Origin: Pseudomonadota bacterium
GTDB lineage: Bacteria; Desulfobacterota; Binatia; UBA9968
DNA: 64,000 nt
Assembly (NCBI GenBank): GCA_021324155.1
Contig: JAJPJQ010000023.1
Coordinates: 1-64,000 of the forward strand
Direction: 5' to 3'
This document shows, one piece after another, positions 16,495-26,711 of this stretch; positions within the stretch are counted from its first letter, which is position 1, and each line of letters starts with the position of its first letter. Below the pieces are notes generated by a model. It worked only from the letters and a program-made list of their open reading frames with translations. It had not been told where the DNA came from and searched no databases. The position numbers were made by a program, and so were the translations under genes.

Positions 16495-17022
16495 ATGATC
16501 ATCGAATACAAAGGCCGCAGGCCTAAAATCTCGCCGCAAGCGTTCATCGCTCCGACCGCGGTTTTGATCGGAGACGTCACCGTCGGAGAGGATTCGAGCA
16601 TCTGGTTCGGCGCGGTGCTGCGCTCCGATCAGAACGCCTATCCGATCGTCATCGGCGCGCGCACGAGCGTCCAGGACAACTGCGTCATTCATCAGGGCGA
16701 GGCACCGACGATCATCGAAGACGACGTCACTGTCGGCCACGGTGCGATTATGGAAGGCTGCGTCATCCGGCGCGGTGCGATCATCGGTATGAACGCGACG
16801 ATCCTGGAAAATACCGAAATCGGCGAGGAGTCGCTGATCGCCGCGGGCAGCGTCGTCGTCCCCCACACGAAGATTCCACCGCATGTGCTGGCCGCCGGCA
16901 CACCCGCCACGGTGAAAAAAGAGATCGGCGGCGAGGCGCTCAACTGGATCAAGATGGGGTCTTCGACGTACCAGGCGCTGTGCCGGAGCTACTTGGGAGG
17001 AGATTACAAAGTCATCGGCTGA
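16495..17022 (+). CDS. Gamma carbonic anhydrase family protein (YrdA-like) with a changed metal ligand
   Basis: A 175-aa left-handed beta-helix protein with hexapeptide repeats. It starts at ATG 16495, with GGAGG 8 nt upstream (GTG 16486 is rejected because it overlaps that site). Two of the three expected zinc histidines are present, His66 in CVIHQGE and His82 in VGHGA; the third, normally in LHGC, is Glu87 (MEGC). The replacement makes standard carbonic anhydrase activity uncertain. Known relatives bind zinc, iron or act as transferase-like scaffolds. Confidence 0.88.
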   Translation: MIIEYKGRRPKISPQAFIAPTAVLIGDVTVGEDSSIWFGAVLRSDQNAYPIVIGARTSVQDNCVIHQGEAPTIIEDDVTVGHGAIMEGCVIRRGAIIGMNATILENTEIGEESLIAAGSVVVPHTKIPPHVLAAGTPATVKKEIGGEALNWIKMGSSTYQALCRSYLGGDYKVIG

Positions 17023-17076
17023 GGATGTTCCTGTCCCCTCATTGCACAATCGTCTCCGCTCGTTCAAAATGACTTC

Positions 17077-18390
17077 ATGCTTTCGCGCGCGCGCTTTTCC
17101 TTAGCCGCATTCGCCTTTTTTTTACTTCCTTCGCTCGCCTTCGCCGATCTCGAACAGTATCTGCGTAAACCGGAGCCCGAGTTCGCCTGGAGCCTAAAAG
17201 ACACCAGCGAGCAAGCAGGCGATCGCATTTATACGCTTCAAGTCGTTTCCCAGAACTGGGAAGGCATCACCTGGCGTCACGAGCTACAGGTTTATCAGCC
17301 GAAAGGCGCGGCGCCGAATCGGACGCTGTTTCTCTGGGTCACCGGCGGCTCGCCGCGTCCGGCGCACGCGCTCATCGGCACGGAGCTCGCGCGCAAGATC
17401 GGCGCCCCGGTCGCGTTCCTCTACAACGTTCCGAACCAGCCGCTGCTCGAAGACGGCCTCTACGAAGACAACCTCATCGCCGAGACGTTCGTCCGTTATC
17501 TGAAGACGAAGGACGAGAACTGGCCTCTGCTGTTCCCAATGGTAAAAAGCGTTGTCAAAGCAATGGATGCCTTGCAGGCATTCGCCGCCGGTGACTGGAA
17601 ACAACCGGTCGAGCGCTTTGTTGTGTCCGGATTGTCGAAGCGCGGCTGGACGACGTGGCTCACCGCCGCGGCGGACAAGCGGGTCGCCGCGATCGCGCCG
17701 ATGGTCATCGACACGCTCAACATGGGCGCGCAGATGCCGAAGCAGATTGAAGCCTTCGGCGCGTTCAGCGAGCGTCTGCAACCCTACGTCAAGCGCGGCC
17801 TCCTACCGATCCCGCAAACGCCGGAGGGCCGCCGCCTCTTGAGCATGGTCGATCCGTGGAGCTACCGAGATCGCTTTTCAATGCCTAAGTTCATCGTCAA
17901 CGGGAGCAACGATTTCTACTGGGTGACCGACGCGCTGAATCTCTACTGGAAAGACCTTCCGGGCGATAAATGGGTGCTGTATGTGCCAAACACAGGCCAC
18001 GACCTGCTCCAACCCAATCCCGACAGCATGAACCGTCTGCTGAACGGCGTTGCCGCGTTCACACGGCATCAGATGAGCGGCAAGCCGATGCCGGCGCTGA
18101 AGTGGAACTACGAGCCGAGCGGCTCCAAGCTGCGGCTTACGGTCGATTCCTCCGCCGCGCCGAAGGCCGCGCGGCTGTGGGTAGCGGAGGCGCCCAATGC
18201 GGATTTCCGCACCGCCACATGGAAGAAGCGGCCGGTGGAGATTTCCGGCGGAACGATTGTCGGCGAGGTGAGTGCTCCGGAAAGAGGTTATCTTGCATTT
18301 TTCGGCGAGCTCGATTACGACGATCAGGGAATGACTTACCAGCTCTCGACGCAGATCCGTATCGTCGGCGCGCCGGCGAAAGCCGATTAG
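17077..18390 (+). CDS. PhoPQ-activated pathogenicity-related (PqaA-like) secreted alpha/beta hydrolase
   Basis: A 437-aa protein of the PhoPQ_related family. A clear signal peptide (residues 1-23, ending LAFA) is followed by an alpha/beta hydrolase-like domain. The likely nucleophile is Ser in VSGLSKRGWTTW, the acid Asp in NGSNDFYW and the base His in NTGHDL. A C-terminal beta-rich domain follows after about residue 335. The family was named in Salmonella as PhoP-regulated, but its substrate is not established. Probably periplasmic. Only 8 nt separate it from the next gene. Confidence 0.88.
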   Translation: MLSRARFSLAAFAFFLLPSLAFADLEQYLRKPEPEFAWSLKDTSEQAGDRIYTLQVVSQNWEGITWRHELQVYQPKGAAPNRTLFLWVTGGSPRPAHALIGTELARKIGAPVAFLYNVPNQPLLEDGLYEDNLIAETFVRYLKTKDENWPLLFPMVKSVVKAMDALQAFAAGDWKQPVERFVVSGLSKRGWTTWLTAAADKRVAAIAPMVIDTLNMGAQMPKQIEAFGAFSERLQPYVKRGLLPIPQTPEGRRLLSMVDPWSYRDRFSMPKFIVNGSNDFYWVTDALNLYWKDLPGDKWVLYVPNTGHDLLQPNPDSMNRLLNGVAAFTRHQMSGKPMPALKWNYEPSGSKLRLTVDSSAAPKAARLWVAEAPNADFRTATWKKRPVEISGGTIVGEVSAPERGYLAFFGELDYDDQGMTYQLSTQIRIVGAPAKAD

Positions 18391-18398
18391 CGACTGCG

Positions 18399-19145
18399 AT
18401 GCCGCGACTGCTCGTTTTCCAGCACGTCCCGCACGAAATTCTTGGCACCCTCAATCCGCTTCTCAAACGCGCCGGTTTTCGCATCCGCTACGTGAATTTC
18501 GGCCGCCATCCGGACGCGCAGCCGGCGCTCGACGGCTATCACGGCTTGGTCGTCCTCGGCGGGCCGATGAGCGTCAACGATACGGCCGAATATCCGCATC
18601 TCGCCACCGAGATGCGGCTCATCGAAAACGCCCTCAATCGCGACATGCCGGTTTTGGGAATTTGCCTCGGAGCGCAATTGATCGCGAAAACGCTGGGCGC
18701 ATCGGTGTATAAAAACTGCGAGAAGGAGATCGGCTGGTACGACGTCGCCACCACGGCGAAGGGTTCGAGCGATCCCCTTCTCACGCATTTCGAAGCCCGG
18801 GAAAAAATCTTCCAGTGGCACGGCGACACCTTCGAGCTGCCGCGCGGCGCGGACCACCTCGCGTCGTCGCCGCTCTGCGAGCAGCAGGCGTTTCGCTACG
18901 GCGAGAAAGTCTACGCGCTTCAGTTTCACCTGGAGGTCGATCAGCCGATGATCGAGCGCTGGCTCAACGTTCCGTCGAACAGCGACGAGATCACCGAGCT
19001 GGGTGGAAAAATCGACGCGGAAACGATCCGGCGCGAGACGCCCGAATACATCCAGCATTTGAAAGCTTTAAGCGACCGCGCTTTCGGCGGCTTCATCAAG
19101 CTGTTCGGATTCGAAAAGACGCGGCGCGGGCTCGCGTCGCGCTGA
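18399..19145 (+). CDS. Class I glutamine amidotransferase domain protein
   Basis: A stand-alone 248-aa GATase1 resembling GMP-synthase-like amidotransferases. The triad is Cys89 in GICLGAQ with His177 and Glu179 in LQFHLEVD. The N-terminus is RLLVFQHVPHEILG. Similar proteins take part in gamma-glutamyl or C-N ligation reactions with unidentified acceptors; no specific partner is present here. The start at 18399 follows the PqaA-like stop by 8 nt. It ends convergent with mutM, 6 nt apart. Confidence 0.85.
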   Translation: MPRLLVFQHVPHEILGTLNPLLKRAGFRIRYVNFGRHPDAQPALDGYHGLVVLGGPMSVNDTAEYPHLATEMRLIENALNRDMPVLGICLGAQLIAKTLGASVYKNCEKEIGWYDVATTAKGSSDPLLTHFEAREKIFQWHGDTFELPRGADHLASSPLCEQQAFRYGEKVYALQFHLEVDQPMIERWLNVPSNSDEITELGGKIDAETIRRETPEYIQHLKALSDRAFGGFIKLFGFEKTRRGLASR

Positions 19146-19151
19146 ATTGTT

Positions 19152-19973
19152 TCATTTCTGGCAGCGCGGGCAGTAAAAGGCGCTGCGGTTTCCGACCGCC
19201 ACGCGTTTTATCGAAGCGCCGCACGCGCGGCACTTCTCCCGCTCGCGATCGTAGACCCTGAGATGCTTTTGAAAGTTGCCATATTGGTTGTCGGCGTCGC
19301 GATAATCGGAAAACGATGTGCCGCACCAGCGGATCGCCTCGCGCAGAATCTTCGGCGTTAGTTTCGCGACACGTTCAACCTCGGAGCGGCGGAGCTTCCA
19401 CGCCCGCGCCGTCGGCCGCACGCCGGCGTGAAAAAGGATTTCGTTGGCGTAGATGTTGCCGAGACCGGCGACGGTCGTCTGATCGATCAGCAGATCGCGG
19501 ATTTTCCGCCGCGAGCCGCGCGTAGCGCCGTATAGGTAGTCCGCGTTGAATTCTCCGTCGAGCGGCTCGGGCCCGAGCGTCTTTATGTGCGGCAGCGAAC
19601 CGAGCTCGGCCCGCGTGGTGACGAGCGACAGGCCGAAACGGCGCGGGTCGTGATACCGAAGCTCGTTGCCGCCATCGAGTTTTACGATGATGTGATCGTG
19701 TTTTTCGCGCCGTCTACCGGCGTTGACCCAGATGAGCTTCCCCGACATGCCGAGATGGGTCATCCAGACCGAGCCGTCGTCCAGGTCGATCAGAATATAT
19801 TTCGCGCGGCGGCTGACCGCCGCAATGGTTTTGCCGGTGAGCGCCGACGCGAAATCCTCGCCGACGCGGGTGCGGAGTCGCGGCTCAAGCACATCGACGC
19901 CGACGATGCGGCGACCGACGATGCGCGAGCGCAGACCGCGGCAGATCGTCTCGACCTCGGGAAGCTCGGGCAT
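19152..19973 (-). CDS. mutM: Formamidopyrimidine-DNA glycosylase
   Basis: Bifunctional glycosylase/AP lyase of base-excision repair that removes 8-oxoguanine. 273 aa with the catalytic N-terminus MPELPEVETICRGL (Pro2, Glu3), the helix-two-turn-helix region containing QTTVAGLGNIYANEILF, and a C-terminal zinc finger built from CRAC and CPRC. Located 5 nt after ksgA, so likely co-transcribed with it. Confidence 0.97.
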   Translation of the reverse strand: MPELPEVETICRGLRSRIVGRRIVGVDVLEPRLRTRVGEDFASALTGKTIAAVSRRAKYILIDLDDGSVWMTHLGMSGKLIWVNAGRRREKHDHIIVKLDGGNELRYHDPRRFGLSLVTTRAELGSLPHIKTLGPEPLDGEFNADYLYGATRGSRRKIRDLLIDQTTVAGLGNIYANEILFHAGVRPTARAWKLRRSEVERVAKLTPKILREAIRWCGTSFSDYRDADNQYGNFQKHLRVYDREREKCRACGASIKRVAVGNRSAFYCPRCQK

Positions 19974-19978
19974 ACTCC

Positions 19979-20851
19979 TCAGTCACTTTCGTTAGAGGCG
20001 GGGATGCGCAGAACTTGAATCGCACGCGCGAGCCGGACGAATTCGTCGACCGCGAGCGTTTCGCCGCGCCGCATCGGATCGATGTTTTGCGCACGCAGCA
20101 GCCGCTCGATTTCCCCGCGCGGTCGTTTGAGCCCGCCGGTAAGATTGTTTAGCAGAGTTTTTCTTCTTTGGCCGAATGACGCGCGAACCAATCCCTGCAT
20201 TACAGCAATCTCATCGGCCGCAATGAGCGGCTCGGATCGGAGCTCGATCTTCAGCACCATCGACCTTACTTTGGGGCGAGGATAAAACGCCTCGGGTGCG
20301 ACCGGAACTTTAGCGACAATGCGGCCATAGATCTGGCACCACACCGACAGCGCGCCGTAGGTCTTGGTCCCCGGCGCGCTCGCCATGCGCTCGGCGACCT
20401 CGCGCTGCACCATGAGAACGAAGAAGGAAAATCGCTCGCGCAGCTCGAACAAGCGGAAGAGCACCGGCGTCGAGATGCTGTAAGGCAGGTTCGCCACAAG
20501 CTTGATACTTCGCTCCGGCAGGATCGATTCGAGCGGCAGCTCCAGAATGTCTCCGTGGATCAGCTCGAGCGACGAATGGGCCGTCAGATCGCTCTCGCGC
20601 AGCTTCGCGACCAGCTTCGGATCGACTTCGACTGCGAAGATGCGGCGCGCGCCGCTTTCGACCAGCCGGCGCGTCAAAGAGCCGAGACCGGGGCCGATCT
20701 CTAGAATCTCGTCCTCGGGAGCCGGTTCGACGAGCCGCATGATCGCGTCGAGCACCGATTCGTGAACGAGAAAATTCTGCCCGAGGCGCTTCTTCGGCTT
20801 GAAGTCAGAATCTTTCAGCGCTTCGCGGGCGTCCCGGTAGAGGCTCGCCAT
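19979..20851 (-). CDS. rsmA: 16S rRNA dimethyladenosine transferase
   Basis: KsgA/RsmA dimethylates A1518 and A1519 near the 3' end of 16S rRNA during small-subunit maturation. 290 aa with KKRLGQNFLVHESVLD at the N-terminus, the SAM motif LEIGPGLGSLTRRL, and motif IV NLPYSISTPVLFRL; a C-terminal helical domain follows. Located between tsaD and mutM on the minus strand. Confidence 0.97.
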   Translation of the reverse strand: MASLYRDAREALKDSDFKPKKRLGQNFLVHESVLDAIMRLVEPAPEDEILEIGPGLGSLTRRLVESGARRIFAVEVDPKLVAKLRESDLTAHSSLELIHGDILELPLESILPERSIKLVANLPYSISTPVLFRLFELRERFSFFVLMVQREVAERMASAPGTKTYGALSVWCQIYGRIVAKVPVAPEAFYPRPKVRSMVLKIELRSEPLIAADEIAVMQGLVRASFGQRRKTLLNNLTGGLKRPRGEIERLLRAQNIDPMRRGETLAVDEFVRLARAIQVLRIPASNESD

Positions 20852-20855
20852 ACTA

Positions 20856-20928
20856 TTTTTTTATGCCAAAATTTTCGATTTTTGATTTTCGATTAATCGA
20901 AAGTGGCAATCGACAATCCCAAATCGCT
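20856..20928. repeat. Reduplicated intergenic tract between tsaD and rsmA
   Basis: The gap repeats the words ATTTTCGATT and its complement AATCGAAA several times (for example CGATTTTTGATTTTCGATTA, then TCGAAAGTGG and CAATCGACAATC), so it is both directly repeated and self-complementary. No gene or promoter is evident. Same class as the tracts near 1040, 2680, 55230 and 57220. Confidence 0.5.
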
Positions 20929-21918
<990 letters not shown>

Positions 21919-21926
21919 AACGTTTC

Positions 21927-22733
21927 TCAGCGCTGCGCCGGCCCGTTCTCGTTCTGAACACGCGCAAGCCCGTCGGCGGCGACTTTGTTTCCGGGATTGA
22001 AGCGGAGCGCCTGCGTGTAATTCGTTTCGGCGCGCTCGTAGGAGCCGAGCGCCCGGTAATTTTCGCCGCGCAATGCGAAGACCTCCGCGAGCCAATAGGG
22101 ATTGTTTCCGAACAGCGGCTCGGCGACGTCGAGAAACCGCAGCGACTCTTGATTGCGCCCGAGCGCGTGCTGCGCCTTGGCGAGATAATAATAACCGTAC
22201 GGGTTCGACGAATCGATGGCGATGGTCTTTTCCAGTCGTCCGAGCGCGCGCGAGGCATCGCCCGCCTCGAGCAGCTTCCTGCCCTCGTCTGTCAGGCGGA
22301 GCGAAGCGGCACGTTGCGGCGGCGTTGACGGCGTAATCTTGGCGAGCAAAGAGCTGTCATCCGGCAGCGGCGGCGGCGCGGGCGCGGGCAGCGGCGTCGA
22401 TGGCGCCGACGGCGGTAGCGACGGCGTGCGCGAATACTCTTCCTGCGCAGGCGGCGACGGCGTGCGCGGCGCCTGGCGCGGAGTCTCGCTCAAATCTTCT
22501 TCGCGAAGCGGCCGGTCGAGCGGCGCGCGCGGCGGCGGAGGCGGTGAAGGCGGCTCGCGCGGCGGCGGATAATACTCCGGCGGCGCAGGCGGCCGGCGCT
22601 CTGGCGTAGTGCGCGGCGGGATGCCGCGGTAAATGCTTCCGGTCTCGCACGACGCGGCTCCGAGCGCCGTCAATAGGACAGCAATAGCCATAACAGCGTG
22701 ACGGCTGTCGAAAAAGTTCACGTTATCTTCCAA
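21927..22733 (-). CDS. Proline-rich TPR lipoprotein
   Basis: A 268-aa envelope protein. An N-terminal hydrophobic segment (about 13-28) ends in a lipobox-like GAASC, so it is probably lipidated at that Cys. A long Pro-rich low-complexity linker (about 40-125) follows, then about three TPR repeats (about 145-262, with PYGYYYLAKAQHALGRNQES and FALRGENYRALGSYERAETN). Its start overlaps the PBP1 gene by 11 nt. The overlap suggests a functional link to peptidoglycan synthesis, in the manner of outer-membrane lipoproteins that activate class A PBPs, but this is inference. Confidence 0.75.
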   Translation of the reverse strand: MEDNVNFFDSRHAVMAIAVLLTALGAASCETGSIYRGIPPRTTPERRPPAPPEYYPPPREPPSPPPPPRAPLDRPLREEDLSETPRQAPRTPSPPAQEEYSRTPSLPPSAPSTPLPAPAPPPLPDDSSLLAKITPSTPPQRAASLRLTDEGRKLLEAGDASRALGRLEKTIAIDSSNPYGYYYLAKAQHALGRNQESLRFLDVAEPLFGNNPYWLAEVFALRGENYRALGSYERAETNYTQALRFNPGNKVAADGLARVQNENGPAQR

Positions 22734-25083
22734 ACAGCGGCGCGACCAGCCGGTTGATGAAATCGGCCGGCGCGGACAAAAATCCGTACGGATGGAGCGG
22801 GCAATACCCCGTCGGCTCCTCGCCTTCGAGAAAAACTTCTTGGATCACCGTCGGACAGTTAGGCGTCGCGCGGCCGCCGCTCAGGGGATCGATGTCGATC
22901 AGCTTGACGCCGGGCGGCGGCGCAAAGTCCGTCACCTGCGTGCCCGCGGTCGCTTTCTTCATGAAATCGGCCCAGATCGGCACCGCCGCTTGTGCGCCGG
23001 AAAGACCTAATTTCGTGCCGTTGTCGAAGCCGACCCACACGACCGCCAGTAGATCGGGCGTGTAGCCGGCGAACCACGCATCTTTGGTGTCATTGGTGGT
23101 GCCGGTTTTTCCCGCGGCCGGACGCGTAAAGCCTAGCTGCCGCGCTGCGCGCGCGGTACCGCGGTCGAGAACGCCCTTCATCATGTAATTCATCATGAAC
23201 GCGAGCTGCGGCGTGATGACCTTCTCGACCTGGATGTCCCGCTTCTCGAGCACGCGCGCCTCCTGATCGATTACCTGCTTGACGGCGAGCGGCTGCGTGC
23301 GCACGCCGCCGTTCGCCAGCGCCGCGTACGCAACCGCGACCTCCAGCGGCGTCACTTCCGCCGAGCCGAGCGCCAGCGAAGGAAAGACCGGCAGCGGACT
23401 CTGAATACCGAGACGATAGGCGATGTCGCGCACATGGCGAATGCCGACGTCTCGTGCGACGCGCGCCGTAGCCGAATTGAGCGACCGCTCGAGCGCCGTC
23501 TGGAGCGTCACGCTGCCGAAATACTCGCCGCGATAATTCGCGGGCTGCCATTCCTGGCCCTCGTAGCTCCAGGTGAACTGCGAGTCGTCGACCATGGTCA
23601 CGGGAGTGAAGCGCTTGCCGCCCTCGCCGCCGTACATCAAGGCGGCTAGATAGACGAAGGGCTTGAAAACCGAACCGGGCTGTCGCCGTGACTGAAAGAT
23701 TCTGTTGAATTGGGATTTCTGATATTCGCGACCGCCGACCATCGCTTTGATCTCGCCGGTCTGCGGCTTGATCACGATGATCGAACCTTCGAGATTGTCG
23801 TCCTCGCCGCGCTTCTTGAGGTACGGATATTGAGCCTCCAGCTGCTTTAAGCCGTCGGCGAGCGACTTCTCGGCTATCCGCTGGAGTCCGAGGTCGAGGC
23901 TGCTGAAGATACGAAGGCCCTCTTTCGTCAGCTGGTCGTGGCCGTAGTTCTCGGCAAGCTCGCGCCGCAAATAATCGACGTAATAAGGCGCGTCATTGGT
24001 GACCTTGATCAGGTCGCGGCGCGGAATGACTTCCTTGACGGCGGTGTCGTACTGCCGGCGCGTGATCAGCTTGTCGTCGAACATTTTTGCCAGGACGACG
24101 TTTCTTCTCTGTTTCGCTGCTTCAACGCTACGGTACGGCGAATAGCGGCCGGGAGCCCGGATGAGCCCCGCCATCAAGGCGATCTCGCCGACGCTCAGCT
24201 GCGGCAGGTCTTTAGCGAAATAGAATTCCGCGCCCTGCCAGACGCCGAAAATCCCCTGCGACCCGCGCTGCCCGAGGTAAATCTCGTTGAGGTAGTTCTC
24301 CAGGATCTCGTCTTTTGAATATTTCCGCTCTGCGATGAGCGCCATGATCGCTTCTTTGATCTTACGATGGAACGTGCGCTCATCGTTCAAAAAGAAATTT
24401 TTCATCAACTGCTGCGTGAGCGTGCTGCCGCCCTGCACGACGCCCCCGCTTCGCAGGTTCGTCCACATCGCGCGGAGCACCCCGATCGGGTCGATGCCAC
24501 GGTGGCGGTAGAAGCGCTCATCTTCAATGGCGAGCACCGCGCGCACGAGCAGCGGCGGCACTTCGGCGAGCGTCACTACTCGCCGCTCCTGCCAAATGCG
24601 GTCGTAAAGGCCAGCGATGAGCTCGGGCTCGAGCTCGAGCGAGAAGACGTCCTGACCGGTCGCGAGATTTTCCATGCGCGTGACGGCGACGCCTTGAAAG
24701 GCGATCCGGATGGGGAAGCCTTTGAAGTTCTCCATGGGATAAGCGAAGTCATGGAGATAAATTTCCGCTGCCTCACCTTTTGCGAAGCGGTATTCACCCT
24801 TGTTCATCTCGCCGCGCGTCTCGCGATATCCCAGGCGCCGAAGTTTTTCCGAGAGGTCCTCCCGCCGCAGATTCATGCCGACGTAGAGCAGCGTGGTATC
24901 CGAGTAGATCTTCGAGGGATGCGGCCACTTCGACCCTTCGAATTTGGCCGTGACGATTCCTTCCAGGTGCCGCACGTACCAGACACCGAAGATTCCCAGA
25001 AGGACGACGAGAGCGGTCAGGGAAACGAGGAAGACTTTAGGGCGCGGCAGCGAAAGTTTTTTGAACCAGCGCGGCTTTTTCAA
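22723..25083 (-). CDS. Bifunctional class A penicillin-binding protein (PBP1B-like)
   Basis: Peptidoglycan glycosyltransferase/transpeptidase, 786 aa. One membrane helix (about 17-37) is followed by a UB2H-like region (about 50-150), a GT51 domain with AIEDERFYRHRGIDPIGVLR and QGGSTLTQQLMKNFFL, and a transpeptidase domain with the active-site Ser in QPGSVFKPFVYLAAL and the KTG motif AAGKTGTTND. The UB2H region points to PBP1B rather than PBP1A. It begins with TTG at 25083 with GAGG upstream. Next gene: TPR lipoprotein, overlapping. Confidence 0.94.
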   Translation of the reverse strand: MKKPRWFKKLSLPRPKVFLVSLTALVVLLGIFGVWYVRHLEGIVTAKFEGSKWPHPSKIYSDTTLLYVGMNLRREDLSEKLRRLGYRETRGEMNKGEYRFAKGEAAEIYLHDFAYPMENFKGFPIRIAFQGVAVTRMENLATGQDVFSLELEPELIAGLYDRIWQERRVVTLAEVPPLLVRAVLAIEDERFYRHRGIDPIGVLRAMWTNLRSGGVVQGGSTLTQQLMKNFFLNDERTFHRKIKEAIMALIAERKYSKDEILENYLNEIYLGQRGSQGIFGVWQGAEFYFAKDLPQLSVGEIALMAGLIRAPGRYSPYRSVEAAKQRRNVVLAKMFDDKLITRRQYDTAVKEVIPRRDLIKVTNDAPYYVDYLRRELAENYGHDQLTKEGLRIFSSLDLGLQRIAEKSLADGLKQLEAQYPYLKKRGEDDNLEGSIIVIKPQTGEIKAMVGGREYQKSQFNRIFQSRRQPGSVFKPFVYLAALMYGGEGGKRFTPVTMVDDSQFTWSYEGQEWQPANYRGEYFGSVTLQTALERSLNSATARVARDVGIRHVRDIAYRLGIQSPLPVFPSLALGSAEVTPLEVAVAYAALANGGVRTQPLAVKQVIDQEARVLEKRDIQVEKVITPQLAFMMNYMMKGVLDRGTARAARQLGFTRPAAGKTGTTNDTKDAWFAGYTPDLLAVVWVGFDNGTKLGLSGAQAAVPIWADFMKKATAGTQVTDFAPPPGVKLIDIDPLSGGRATPNCPTVIQEVFLEGEEPTGYCPLHPYGFLSAPADFINRLVAPLFGR

Positions 25084-25184
25084 ACAGGGAGACCTCGCTT
25101 AAATTGCCCCTCAGTGTAACGCCTTTCGACACTAATAAAAAGAGCCGGACGCGTATGCGCTGCAAACCACCGAGGCACCGTCTT

Positions 25185-26699
25185 TTACTGCGGTGGTTTC
25201 AAAGCGAGGAAGATGGTGCTGGTGCCGCGGCGCACCAGAAACAGGACGCCTTTGCCTTTTTTGACCTCGCCGACCGCTTTGCGATAATCGGCGACTTTGC
25301 GCACCGGCTTGCGGTCGACTTCCAGGATGATATCTCCACGCCGGAGTCCCGCATCATCCGCAACGCTGCCGGGGTCAACAGCGGTAATGACGACTCCGTC
25401 GGGGCGGTCGAGGCCCAAACTTTCGGCGATCTCCGGCGTTACCTGCTGTACGGTCACGCCCAGCTCGCTTTTTTCCGAAGCCGAAGCGACGCTCTCCTGC
25501 TCTTTCATCTCGCCGACAGTAATGCCGAGCGTGATTTGTTTCTTCTCCCGCAAAAGTTTCACCTGCGTCTTTTTATCGACCGGCGTGCGAGCGACAATAA
25601 TCGGCAGATCATTCGACTCGCGGACCTCTTTACCGTCGAACTCGACGATGACGTCGCCGACTTTGACGCCGGCCGAGTCGGCCGGTCCGCCTTTGGTGAC
25701 ATCCGCCACGAGCGCACCGCGCGGCTTGTCCATGCCGAGCGATTCGGCGATCTCCGGCGTGACCTTCTGGATGAGGACGCCGAGATAGCCTCGCGTGACT
25801 TTGCCCTTGCCTTTGAGCTGAGGCAGCAGTTCCTTCACCAGATTCATGGGAATCGCGAATCCGATGCCGATGTTGCCGCCCGAGCGGCTGTATATCGCCG
25901 AGTTGATTCCTACAACTTCGCCCCGGAGATTGATGAGCGGTCCCCCGGAGTTGCCGGGATTGATCGAGGCATCGGTCTGGATGAAGCTGTCGTACGGGCC
26001 GCCGCCGGGCAGGTGACGGCCTTTGCCGCTGACGATGCCGGATGTGACAGTGTTGTCTAGGCCGAATGGATTGCCGATCGCCATGACCCACTCGCCCACT
26101 TCCAGCTGATCGGAATCCCCGAGTGGTGCAACCGGCAGATTCTCATTCAGGTTGATTTTGATGACGGCAATATCGGTCTTCGGATCGCGGCCGACGACTT
26201 TTGCCTCGAGTTCTCTCTCGTCGGAAAGCTTAACGAGGATCTTTGATGCGTTCTCGACGACGTGGTTGTTGGTCAGGATCGATCCGTCCTTATCGATGAT
26301 GAAGCCGGATCCCAGGCTTTTCTGCCTGTAAGGACCGCGCGGCGCAGGACCGCCGAAAAACTTACGCCAGAAATCGCCGAACGGATCGTCCTCGCCGCCG
26401 AACGGACTGTCGAAACCTTGCCCTTGACCGCCTTGGCTCACCTGCGTCGTCGAAACGTTAACGACGACCGGCCTCAGCCTTTTCGATAGCGTCACGAAAT
26501 CCGGCAACCCCTGCGGCGTAAGTACCGGCTCCGAGACCGCCCGTGAGCCTTCGCCCTGATTGAACAAGTGGGCGATCTTCGGCGCGCTGAAACGCTCGAA
26601 ACCGCCGCTCATCCCGAAACCGATCAGCAACGCTGCAAGGGCCGCGGCGCCGAGGAGCCTCAGTCCGACGCGCCGGTTCCATACCCGGTTGTCTTCCAT
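25185..26699 (-). CDS. degP: DegP/HtrA-type periplasmic serine protease
   Basis: Heat-shock protease/chaperone for misfolded envelope proteins. 504 aa: N-terminal membrane anchor or uncleaved signal (about 13-30), trypsin-like domain with His146 in LTNNHVVENA, Asp176 in KTDIAVIKI and Ser251 in NPGNSGGPL, then two PDZ domains (about 300-385 and 410-500). The Gly/Gln-rich LA-like loop precedes the protease core. It starts 12 nt after the DUF1844 gene. Its 3' end contains an inverted repeat (AAACCACCG at 25164-25172 and CGGTGGTTT at 25191-25199) lacking a T-run. Confidence 0.95.
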   Translation of the reverse strand: MEDNRVWNRRVGLRLLGAAALAALLIGFGMSGGFERFSAPKIAHLFNQGEGSRAVSEPVLTPQGLPDFVTLSKRLRPVVVNVSTTQVSQGGQGQGFDSPFGGEDDPFGDFWRKFFGGPAPRGPYRQKSLGSGFIIDKDGSILTNNHVVENASKILVKLSDERELEAKVVGRDPKTDIAVIKINLNENLPVAPLGDSDQLEVGEWVMAIGNPFGLDNTVTSGIVSGKGRHLPGGGPYDSFIQTDASINPGNSGGPLINLRGEVVGINSAIYSRSGGNIGIGFAIPMNLVKELLPQLKGKGKVTRGYLGVLIQKVTPEIAESLGMDKPRGALVADVTKGGPADSAGVKVGDVIVEFDGKEVRESNDLPIIVARTPVDKKTQVKLLREKKQITLGITVGEMKEQESVASASEKSELGVTVQQVTPEIAESLGLDRPDGVVITAVDPGSVADDAGLRRGDIILEVDRKPVRKVADYRKAVGEVKKGKGVLFLVRRGTSTIFLALKPPQ

Positions 26700-26711
26700 T
26701 CACTAACGCTC

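Noticed and set aside
17970-18398. N-terminal extension of the glutamine amidotransferase frame
   Set aside because: These codons lie inside the PqaA-like gene in another frame and have shadow-type composition; the amidotransferase starts at 18399.
25164-25199. Inverted repeat at the degP stop as terminator
   Set aside because: The 9-bp arms are perfect, but no T-run follows on either strand, and one arm is coding sequence (KPPQ end of degP).
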